DNA of 64,000 bases from Planctomycetota bacterium. Its GTDB lineage: Bacteria > Planctomycetota > Phycisphaerae > Sedimentisphaerales > Anaerohalosphaeraceae. The first letter of the stretch is position 1. The number at the start of each line of letters is the position of its first letter. Location of the stretch: assembly GCA_016873215.1 (NCBI GenBank), contig VGXU01000003.1:1-64000 (forward strand), read 5' to 3'. This document shows, one piece after another, positions 57,510 to 64,000 of the stretch. Under the pieces are notes generated by a model that had not been told where the DNA came from, searched no databases, and saw only the letters and a program-made list of their open reading frames with translations. Made by a program: the position numbers and the translations under genes.

Positions 57510-58588
57510 TTGTTTTTGCCGTTCGGCTGCATTTCCTCTTTGAGCCGGACATGATAGACGATATCGCTGCAAAATCGCTGATACTGCGCCTCAATCACCT
57601 CCGTATCTGTACCGATGTACATCGAAAACAACTGCGGCGACACCCGGCTGTTCCACGCAACCGTCAGCGGAACTTGCCGGTCCGCCGCCATTTCAGCCAG
57701 ATACAACTCTATCGGCCAGTTGCCGCGAAGCCCGCCCAGCAGCAGGTTATGATAATTCGTCAGCCGTCGGCCGTAATCATATTCCCGCAGAAAACGCACC
57801 AGCGCATAATTCTGGGCGTAAAATGCCATCGCCGCGTCACCGTCGCTGCCGTAGCCATCAAGCACCTGCCCCGGATTGAGCGTAATCAGTTCAGTCAGCG
57901 GGATCATTCGCCCCTGCTGCATAATTTGACGCAGAGTTCCAAGCCGCATCAAGTTATCCTGCGGGCGAAACTCAAACACGTCCTGTTTATATTGACACGT
58001 CTCAAACAGCGTCGCCACGCCCTCATCCAGCCAGCTTGGCAGCCGGTACTTGAAATACCGCTGATTAAACTGATGCCAGCCTTCGTGCCCCAGCACGGAA
58101 AAAGTCTGTTTTCGGCCGATATTGTACGCCACACAAGCACCGTTCAGAGCGTATGCGCCTCGCTGAATTTTCAAATACGTCGAAGACATCGGCCCCGCGA
58201 ATTCCCGGGTGAATTGCTCCCACCCTTTGCGGTCACCGAAAAGATAAACTTTGAATCTCTCCGTACCGTTGGCCAAATCGGGCACCTGGCTTTGATAGGC
58301 CTGATACGCCGACTCAACAAAACTCGGGACCTGGCGCAGCATCAGCGGGTCTATCAGCGTCGTAAAAACCTGATAATGCTGTGTTTCAATGCAAATGCCC
58401 TGTCCGTGCGGGTTGTCCCAGGGTTTCATCCCGCGAATCCCCGGCACATTCGCCAGATACCCGGAGATGCGCCCATAATCCCATTGGGCTGTTTCAGCGC
58501 TTTGATTTTGTTTGACAGCGGTGGACTGATCACAACTGGAACAACAAATTAATAACGATAAGATGATAACACAAGATGCGATCTTCAT
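57506..58588 (-). CDS. metalloprotease-like lipoprotein (gluzincin, DUF1570-type)
   Basis: A 360-residue protein with a lipoprotein-like signal (SLLICCSSCDQ). The zinc motif HExxH is present as HEGWH (168-172) and a WLDEG motif follows 16 residues later, with E189 as the likely third ligand, the gluzincin arrangement. The rest has aromatic-rich helices. It is probably an envelope peptidase, or a related binding protein, with unknown substrate. It forms an overlapping three-gene unit with maf and the ThuA-like gene. Confidence 0.7.
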   Translation of the reverse strand: MKIASCVIILSLLICCSSCDQSTAVKQNQSAETAQWDYGRISGYLANVPGIRGMKPWDNPHGQGICIETQHYQVFTTLIDPLMLRQVPSFVESAYQAYQSQVPDLANGTERFKVYLFGDRKGWEQFTREFAGPMSSTYLKIQRGAYALNGACVAYNIGRKQTFSVLGHEGWHQFNQRYFKYRLPSWLDEGVATLFETCQYKQDVFEFRPQDNLMRLGTLRQIMQQGRMIPLTELITLNPGQVLDGYGSDGDAAMAFYAQNYALVRFLREYDYGRRLTNYHNLLLGGLRGNWPIELYLAEMAADRQVPLTVAWNSRVSPQLFSMYIGTDTEVIEAQYQRFCSDIVYHVRLKEEMQPNGKNK

Positions 58589-58619
58589 TTTTTCCTTTCA
58601 CGTTTATCGGCTTTATAGA

Positions 58620-58774
58620 CAGCAGCCCGGAGCGCAAACAACGGGATTCCCAACAAAAACGCAGCAGCCCGGAGCGCAAGCGACGGGATTTCCAACAAAA
58701 ACGCAGTAGCACGGAGCGCAAGCGACGGGATTCCCAACAAAAACGCAGCAGCCCAGAGCGCAAGCGACGGGATT
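58620..58774. repeat. 42-bp tandem repeat, 3.7 copies
   Basis: Units begin at 58620, 58662, 58704 and 58746 (the last 29 bp long). Each has the core GGAGCGCAAGCGACGGGAT followed by a T/C-rich step and CCAACAAAAACG; copies differ at few positions. The unit is a multiple of three, so several frames stay open across it, coding 14-residue repeats. It fills most of the 300-bp gap between two minus-strand genes. Related single units occur at 8040-8105. Confidence 0.85.
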
Positions 58775-58800
58775 TTCTGTGTCATCGCCAATGGATATAA

Positions 58801-58827
58801 ATCGGCTCGCTTGCGCTTGCCGCTGCT
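58801..58827. repeat. dispersed repeat, copy 3, inverted
   Basis: The 27-bp block is the reverse complement of the AGCAGCGGCAAGCGCAAGCG-type start of the repeat at 3974. It lies 60 bp before the end of the pseudopilin-like gene. The later blocks of copies 1 and 2 are absent. Confidence 0.7.
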
Positions 58828-58888
58828 GAGTAACACATTCCAACAGGAATCCATTGACACTTGGCCGGCCTTTTTTAAAACTGACAAA

Positions 58889-60160
58889 TTATCGATAAAC
58901 ACGAAACACCCAGTCCTGCGTCTTCGTTGTTTTGTCCCATCCCTGACCCCCATTATCAACGCCGTCTTCGCCGATCGTGTAAATCATATAGCCGGAATTA
59001 GTCCGCTTATATCGTAGCGACTTGCCGTCAAATGGATCCAAATAAACTTGCGGCAAATACCCCGGCACCAGCGCATCCACCGTCTCCGGCAGCTTCCCTT
59101 CTTTCAATCGATACCGTTCCAACGCCAGCGCCGTAATCGCGCAATCCATATTCGCCCGCATCCGCAGATGAATTCCATACACTTTCTCTATCCCAGGCAA
59201 AGTTATCCGGGATAGAGAAAAAAGGATTTTCACATCACAGGCCTCTTTGACTTTGGCCGATTGCTTCTCAATCGGCAGCTTGTCAATCTCAATCATTCGC
59301 TGATAGGCTTCGATTAACTTTGTCGGGTTTAGAGGTGTAAGGCACATTGCATAGAACATCAATTCATTTACATCTCGAACATCGCGGTTCAGTTTCCTGT
59401 ATTCCAGGCAAACGCATATTTCTCCGACCAGGGCAGGGCCGATTGTTGTAGATTGATTAACCTGTTGAAGATAGCCCTGCAGTTGCTGTAATTGAGTTTC
59501 GTCAAGCGATGTCCGATTTATAATTTCCTGCACCCCCAAAACTCCCATTGCGAGTATTGCCGTCCTTACAAGATGGCTGAATAGACAATGAGACCGGGAC
59601 AATGATTGCCCCAGACGCAGTTGGTCCATCGCCGCATCATACGCTTTTTGAGGCTGGTTGGTCTGCGAATAATAGATTTCGGTTATCACCAGACATTGAC
59701 AGGCCCGTTTAATATTTAGCAGGAGATCTTTTATTAGGGAAGGCCCTTGTGAATAATCGATTGGATAATAACAATCCTCCACCTTCCCGCCCTCGTGCAG
59801 CAGCGAAAACATCTCCTGATTCAACTCAATAAATTCCTTCGCCGCAGCCATCTGTTCCGCTGAATAAGGCTCATTATCATTAGGTTCGGACTGATTGCCC
59901 AGCACCGGCAGCAGCTTTTGCTTTTCTTCCGCCAGCGGCTTATACGCCGCAAACGCCTTCATATAAATATCCGCCGCGTTGGGCGTCCCCTCCGGCAGCT
60001 TATACTTTGCCTCCAGTTCCGCAAAAGTTGTCGGCATACCCTGCGCCTTCAGCTCCGCAATTTCCCTTTTCAGTTGAGTCTTGTCATGCAAATGAAAGAC
60101 CGTCACCACTGCAGCGATACACAGCAGTACTGCCCCAACGCCGATAAGCCACTTCTTCAT
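58889..60160 (-). CDS. membrane-anchored protein with pseudopilin-like C-terminus
   Basis: A 423-residue protein with a single N-terminal membrane anchor (WLIGVGAVLLCIAAVVTVF), a helical middle of TPR-like character and a C-terminal segment resembling GspG-type pseudopilins: ALERYRLKEGKLPETVDALV, then YLDPFDGKSLRYK and GYMIYTIGEDGVDNGG. Proteins of this layout are common in planctomycetes and have no known function. It is followed by the repeat-filled gap. Confidence 0.65.
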   Translation of the reverse strand: MKKWLIGVGAVLLCIAAVVTVFHLHDKTQLKREIAELKAQGMPTTFAELEAKYKLPEGTPNAADIYMKAFAAYKPLAEEKQKLLPVLGNQSEPNDNEPYSAEQMAAAKEFIELNQEMFSLLHEGGKVEDCYYPIDYSQGPSLIKDLLLNIKRACQCLVITEIYYSQTNQPQKAYDAAMDQLRLGQSLSRSHCLFSHLVRTAILAMGVLGVQEIINRTSLDETQLQQLQGYLQQVNQSTTIGPALVGEICVCLEYRKLNRDVRDVNELMFYAMCLTPLNPTKLIEAYQRMIEIDKLPIEKQSAKVKEACDVKILFSLSRITLPGIEKVYGIHLRMRANMDCAITALALERYRLKEGKLPETVDALVPGYLPQVYLDPFDGKSLRYKRTNSGYMIYTIGEDGVDNGGQGWDKTTKTQDWVFRVYR

Positions 60161-60180
60161 AATTTTCGCCTTTTACCTTT

Positions 60181-60750
60181 TTACTTTATCTGACCCCACC
60201 CCGCCCCGAACACTTCCGCGGTAAACAAATACACCTCCACCTCCGGGTCTTCCCACGCATACTCCCGCAGTCCCGCCTTGTGCGTACAGCAATAGTTGAG
60301 AAATTCCTCCGTCGTCCAGCCTGTTTCCGTCGCCACCTGCGGCAGGAAACATCCGCTGCGCCGGCCATCGGTGATAAAAATCCCATGTTTGCCCAGTTCC
60401 AGCCCCATCGGGTTATCCGTCTTTTCCATTGGCGATAAAACAGAAATCTCAATTTCCAGCAATGGCAGTTCCGCCGGACGGATGGGATTATGCGTAAATC
60501 GCGGGTCGCGCCTCGCCGACGACATCGCCATCTCCCGCACCATCTCAATCAGCGGTTTATCCGCCGTAAAATTCCCAATGCACCCCCGCAAATCTTCGTT
60601 ATTTTTCAGCGTCACAAAACATCCGCACTCCGCCAGCAGCGCCGGGTCATCCGTCTTCTCGGCCATCGGAGCGGGCAGACGGTTCACCGCCGCATCGACC
60701 GTCTGCTTGGCCGTCCGCAGCAAAATCTGTTTTTGCGACTCGTTCATCAT
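60181..60750 (-). CDS. AMMECR1 domain protein (AmmeMemoRadiSam system protein A-like)
   Basis: The 189 residues match the AMMECR1 family, with CGCFVTLKNNEDLRGCIGNF near 43-62, SARRDPRF and LEIEISVLSPME. In many genomes this protein is encoded with a MEMO protein and a radical-SAM enzyme; neither is adjacent here. The biochemical role is not established. The ATG overlaps the stop of the YqaA-like gene (ATGA), so the two are coupled. Confidence 0.9.
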   Translation of the reverse strand: MMNESQKQILLRTAKQTVDAAVNRLPAPMAEKTDDPALLAECGCFVTLKNNEDLRGCIGNFTADKPLIEMVREMAMSSARRDPRFTHNPIRPAELPLLEIEISVLSPMEKTDNPMGLELGKHGIFITDGRRSGCFLPQVATETGWTTEEFLNYCCTHKAGLREYAWEDPEVEVYLFTAEVFGAGWGQIK

Positions 60751-61376
60751 TTTATCAGCTTAATCGCCATAAACCCGCCGATCAGCAGAATCATAAACAA
60801 CAGGCTCAGCCAATTGAAATACTTTTCAATAAACGGCCTTACCTTCTCGCCCTTCCATCCAAATAATCCCGCCACCATAAAAAACCTTGCCGACCGGCTC
60901 AGCACCGAAGCAATAATAAATCCGAGAAAATTAATTTTTGCCACTCCGGCCGAAATCGTGCATACCTTATACGGCAGCGGCGTGAACCCGCACGTAAAAA
61001 CAATCCAGAAATCATACTTGTCATACCAGTTCCGGAATAACTCAAAATTAGCCTCCGTTAATCCAATTCCGCCCAGATGCGCGTAAACCCAAGGTCCAAT
61101 TTCCTGCCATAGAAACATCCCGATTCCGTAACCGAAAATTCCACCCAGCACCGACGCAACGGAACACATTATCGCAAATCGAAACCATTTTTTCGGCGCT
61201 CCCAATGCCAGCGGAGCCAGCAGAACATCCGGCGGAACAGGAAAAAAACTCGACTCCGCAAAGCTCAGCAGAAATAACGCCCGCTCGCCGTGCGGCGTGT
61301 TGGCAAAATGAATCACCCAGTTGTAAAGTCTGCGATGTAAGTGCCACCAGGCAACCTGTTCTGTCTCTGTTTTCAT
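60747..61376 (-). CDS. YqaA/DedA-like membrane protein (VTT domain)
   Basis: A 209-residue inner-membrane protein with four to five hydrophobic segments and the family motifs FAESSFFPVPPDVLL, GYGIGMFLW and FTPLPYKVCTISAGV. Relatives in the DedA/VTT superfamily act in lipid-carrier flipping or membrane homeostasis. ATG 61376 has GGGAG five bases upstream and is preferred to a GTG 11 codons earlier. It is divergent from ispE. Confidence 0.85.
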   Translation of the reverse strand: MKTETEQVAWWHLHRRLYNWVIHFANTPHGERALFLLSFAESSFFPVPPDVLLAPLALGAPKKWFRFAIMCSVASVLGGIFGYGIGMFLWQEIGPWVYAHLGGIGLTEANFELFRNWYDKYDFWIVFTCGFTPLPYKVCTISAGVAKINFLGFIIASVLSRSARFFMVAGLFGWKGEKVRPFIEKYFNWLSLLFMILLIGGFMAIKLIK

Positions 61377-61486
61377 ACGGTCTCCCAAAAGCCGATTTTT
61401 CTTGTTCACTATTTCCCTGAATCATATATATAATAGGCACCGAAGTCAATCCGCAGAAAAATAGGAATCAAGGGATAATAAACATA

Positions 61487-62383
61487 ATGGAACAATTTCG
61501 CCAAACAGAAACCGGCCTTTATGTGCTGGCCCCAGCCAAAATCAATCTGAGCTTATTGGTGGCCGGCAAAAGGCTCGACGGCTATCACGAACTTGAAACC
61601 ATCATGGCCAAAGTGGATTATTATGACGAGCTGCTGGTCGAATGGGGAACAAAACCGGGCATCGAACTGATTTGCAACGGCCCATATTGGGCTCCGGACG
61701 GTCAGGACAACCTCGTCTGGAAAGCATGCCGCCTCCTGCTCGAAAAAGCCGACAAAAATCCGCCCATTAAGGTCACCCTGAATAAAAATATCCCCGCCGG
61801 CACAGGACTTGGAAGCGGCAGCTCTGACGCCGCCGCCGCTCTGATGGCATTGAATCGCTTTGCAAATCTTGGCATTTCCAACACTGATATTCACTCCATT
61901 GCCGCGATTTTGGGCAGCGACGTAAACTTTTTTCTCGAAGGACCGCTGGCATTTTGCTCCGGCAGAGGCGAAAAAATCAACCCTCTGAATGTTGTTTTCC
62001 CGTTTCAGGCTATTTTGATTATTCCCGATATAAGTACTTCTACAAAAAAAGTTTACGAGAATTATACTCACAATCCAGATATATATGGTCAGCTTTCCGC
62101 GAAAATAAATGCGTTTCTCGACCAAAATAAAGTTGATTTCGCAGCCAAAATGTGCGCAAATATGCTTGAGCAAAGCTGTTTCCAGCTATATCCGGAACTG
62201 GCGGACATCAAAAAAAGGGTAGAAGAATCAGTCCGCCGAAGTGTTTGTCTCAGCGGCAGCGGCAGTACATTATACTGCCTGATTGACGGAAATGATAAGA
62301 TTCAAATAAGGGACCGTTGCCGCGACACAGTGAAGAGAGACACCAACTGCTTATGCAAGCTTGTCAGCAGCAATGGATGGTAA
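61487..62383 (+). CDS. ispE: 4-diphosphocytidyl-2-C-methyl-D-erythritol kinase
   Basis: GHMP kinase of the non-mevalonate isoprenoid pathway. The 298 residues have APAKINLSLLVAGKRLDGYH near 15-34, the ATP loop PAGTGLGSGSSDAAAAL near 103-119, GSDVNFFLEGPLAFCSGRGE and a C-terminal CLSGSGSTLY. The DNA upstream has a TATAAT (61429-61434) in a TATATATAAT run as a likely -10 box. spoVG follows after 18 bp. Confidence 0.95.
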   Translation: MEQFRQTETGLYVLAPAKINLSLLVAGKRLDGYHELETIMAKVDYYDELLVEWGTKPGIELICNGPYWAPDGQDNLVWKACRLLLEKADKNPPIKVTLNKNIPAGTGLGSGSSDAAAALMALNRFANLGISNTDIHSIAAILGSDVNFFLEGPLAFCSGRGEKINPLNVVFPFQAILIIPDISTSTKKVYENYTHNPDIYGQLSAKINAFLDQNKVDFAAKMCANMLEQSCFQLYPELADIKKRVEESVRRSVCLSGSGSTLYCLIDGNDKIQIRDRCRDTVKRDTNCLCKLVSSNGW

Positions 62384-62401
62384 GTTTATGCGAGGCAGAC
62401 T

Positions 62402-62821
62402 ATGGAAATCAGCGAAGTCAGGGTTAGACTTGTAGCCAATCAGGATGATCGGCTCAAGGCTTTTTGCTCGATGACACTTGACAATGAATTCGTTGTCCGC
62501 GACATCAAAATCATCGAGGGCACAGGAGGGCTTTTCGTTGCCATGCCTTCCCGCAAAATGAGCGACCATTGCGGCAAATGCGGCGGGAAAAATCATCTCC
62601 GGGCCAAGTTTTGTAATCACTGCGGAGCCAAACTGCCGGAAAATCGCGCCAGGCAGGACCACGACGGCCGGATGAAATTGCACGCCGACATTGCCCATCC
62701 CATCAATGCTCAGTGCCGAAAGAGCATTCAGGAAAACATCTTAAGGGCTTTCCACAAAGAGTTTGAAAAATCCAAAGAGCCCGTCTACAAACCGGTGGAT
62801 ATGGACACCCCGGACGATTAG
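62402..62821 (+). CDS. spoVG: SpoVG family protein with a zinc-ribbon insert
   Basis: A 139-residue SpoVG, a small nucleic-acid-binding regulator in Firmicutes. The normal halves are VRVRLVANQDDRLKAFCSMT, FVVRDIKIIEG and GLFVAMPSRK, and then DIAHPINAQCRKSIQENIL. Between them a four-cysteine ribbon is inserted: C57, C60, C71 and C74 (CGKC, CNHC). GAGG lies eight bases before the ATG. Its position after ispE recalls the ispE-purR-yabJ-spoVG order of Bacillus. Confidence 0.9.
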   Translation: MEISEVRVRLVANQDDRLKAFCSMTLDNEFVVRDIKIIEGTGGLFVAMPSRKMSDHCGKCGGKNHLRAKFCNHCGAKLPENRARQDHDGRMKLHADIAHPINAQCRKSIQENILRAFHKEFEKSKEPVYKPVDMDTPDD

Positions 62822-62851
62822 AAAAATTCCTGCGGTACCCGTTCAAATCGT

Positions 62852-63160
62852 TTATTGAGCGCTTTCGTGCAGCAATTCTTCCATGACGCGGTCCATTGCC
62901 TCATCCAGCGGTCCATCCAGATCGGATTCTGCACGATGCAGCAGCCGTCTGCCTTGTTCCACCTTTTCCGGCCGAATTTCGGGCAGCGAGGCTATAATTC
63001 CCAGCAACTTCCCCAGCGGAGTATTTTGGATATTCTCCATTATCTCTTTGGCAAGAACGTCATCCGACGATTTCCTGAACTGGGCTAATCGATCCTGGTG
63101 TTCGTGCTTGGCCTGTAAAAACCGCATCCGAAGTTCCTTGTTTGTATCGTTTTTGTTCAT
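62852..63160 (-). CDS. small helical protein, possibly FlgM-like
   Basis: A 102-residue charged, helical protein with no signal. The C-terminal part, LPEIRPEKVEQGRRLLHRAE then DEAMDRVMEELL, resembles the sigma-binding half of FlgM anti-sigma factors (RxxKVxxxRxxI...A..L). The match is by eye and weak, and no flagellar gene is in the window. It converges with spoVG over a 30-bp gap. Confidence 0.5.
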   Translation of the reverse strand: MNKNDTNKELRMRFLQAKHEHQDRLAQFRKSSDDVLAKEIMENIQNTPLGKLLGIIASLPEIRPEKVEQGRRLLHRAESDLDGPLDEAMDRVMEELLHESAQ

Positions 63161-63804
63161 AAAGATATAACCTTGTGCACCTTCGGGTCTTCTCGACAGG
63201 TATCCGTCCCATCTTGTGACCCGCTGAAGCCAAAATGGACTTCATGTTTTCCTGAAATTTCCCCGGTTTCCTGCCGGGGGTGCCTCATACTACCATTATC
63301 GGCGTTTTTATCGCCCCTCGCCTATAAGGATTTCCCTTATTTTTATTTTTTCACCAATTCCCCCTGAAAACCGACTACAATATGTTGTATGCCTTGTTTT
63401 TCTGTTCCAAGCATTCTCGTTGCTGGCAGTACTGGTATCGACGTTTGGGATACGGAAACTTTAATCATACCTCTTGTTTTTGATTGCGATGTAACTCATT
63501 AAAAATGCTTGACTTAAATCTTTTTTATTGAAATCCATTATTTTCTGCTCTGAAATTTTTTTATTGCGCCCCCTATTTTCACACCTGACAATGGCGGTTT
63601 TGTAGAAATAGAAAAAATAGGCAATAACACAATATATAGTCTTTCCTATCTTCCGGAAATTCACACGTCTATTTCACACAAAAAGCCCGTTTTCTTCGGT
63701 GGAAAACATTTCCATTTTGACAGCCCGGCAGTTAGGATTAAATGCAAAAGTTACTTTTATCATAAAAACTACGCATAAGGCTCTGGAAAAGCTCAATAAT
63801 AATT
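63161..63804. other. AT-rich gap, no gene seen
   Basis: These 644 bp separate two divergent genes. A CCCCGG/CCGGGG hairpin lies near 63264-63283. TTGACA at 63717-63722 could be a -35 box for the downstream plus-strand gene, but no good -10 is at the right distance. A minus-strand frame at 63461-63664 is AT-rich and lysine-rich, has no ribosome site and is not called. Confidence 0.4.
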
Positions 63805-64000
63805 ATGAAACAGGTCATATTTTCAAATCCGTGGCGGGCATTCTTCGAAGAACAGGGACTTCGCGGCTTTGAGGATTTTTTCGATGCGTTCGAAGGGACG
63901 CAAATCAACAAAAATACAAAACGCAGTGTCCTGACACGCACCTTCGAAAACGGCGGGCAAAGCCGGACGTTCTTTTTGAAACGGTTTTTTAACCCGCACT
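63805..64000 (+). CDS. lipopolysaccharide kinase-like protein, 5' part
   Basis: The first 65 codons of a gene cut by the window end. The product begins MKQVIFSNPWRAFFEEQGLR, then GFEDFFDAFEG, INKNTKRSVLTRTF and TFFLKRFFNPH. The sequence recalls the N-terminus of Kdo/WaaP-type kinases (InaA family), where a lysine in FLKRF would bind ATP. The ATG is chosen on frame continuity; the ribosome site (GGAAAAG) is weak. The rest of the gene is needed to confirm it. Confidence 0.6.
   Translation, partial: MKQVIFSNPWRAFFEEQGLRGFEDFFDAFEGTQINKNTKRSVLTRTFENGGQSRTFFLKRFFNPH

Noticed and set aside
58620-58774. A possible CRISPR array
   Set aside because: The whole 42-bp unit repeats head to tail, with no variable spacers and no cas genes in the window.
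58576-58959. Open frames on both strands across the 42-bp tandem repeat
   Set aside because: They exist because the unit is a multiple of three; both strands give simple 14-residue repeats with no start signals.
63461-63664. A 67-codon minus-strand frame in the last gap
   Set aside because: AT-rich with Lys/Phe/Tyr runs expected from composition, and no ribosome site.

Overview
This window reads as a chromosomal segment of a planctomycete, most likely from the class Phycisphaerae. That placement is inferred from several protein features seen here: an EF-Tu with an unusual switch I loop, a uL22 fused to a helix-turn-helix-like domain, a SpoVG with a zinc-ribbon insert, and secreted HEAT, ThuA-like and pseudopilin-like proteins. 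No rRNA gene, phage, insertion sequence or CRISPR array was seen.

Layout. 1-19 kb is mixed housekeeping: a divergent sugar-kinase-like gene, leuS, a small DUF805 membrane protein, uvrB-nadC, birA, an ABC exporter followed by lipB-lipA, a PilX-like pilus protein with a tiny secreted partner, queE, two tRNA genes with a good promoter, tadA and the polyamine gene nspC. The gaps here carry several families of dispersed palindromic and low-complexity repeats.

19-53 kb is one very long minus-strand block of transcription and translation genes. In transcription order it runs tRNA-Thr, tuf, rpmG, tRNA-Trp, secE, nusG, rplK-A-J-L, rpoB-rpoC, rpsL-rpsG, fusA, then the S10, spc and alpha operons (rpsJ to rplQ, with secY, adk, map and infA inside), then a HIT protein and the initiator tRNA. 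rpmD is absent from its usual place between rpsE and rplO. Control points visible in the DNA are a promoter before tRNA-Thr, an intrinsic terminator between rpsG and fusA, a strong promoter whose -35 box contains the fusA stop codon, and a leader of about 390 nt before rpsJ.

53-64 kb returns to accessory genes: a secreted HEAT-repeat protein, a cluster of envelope-type proteins (metalloprotease-like lipoprotein, Maf, ThuA-like lipoprotein), a 42-bp tandem repeat, a pseudopilin-like protein, an AMMECR1 protein coupled to a YqaA-like membrane protein, ispE-spoVG, a small FlgM-like protein and the start of a WaaP-like kinase.

The strongest candidate for something undescribed is the rpsJ leader. 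Two near-identical 16-nt segments (14 of 16 the same) can each pair with one shared partner segment, giving mutually exclusive hairpins beside further conserved-looking stems. Next are the HTH-uL22 fusion and the altered EF-Tu effector loop.
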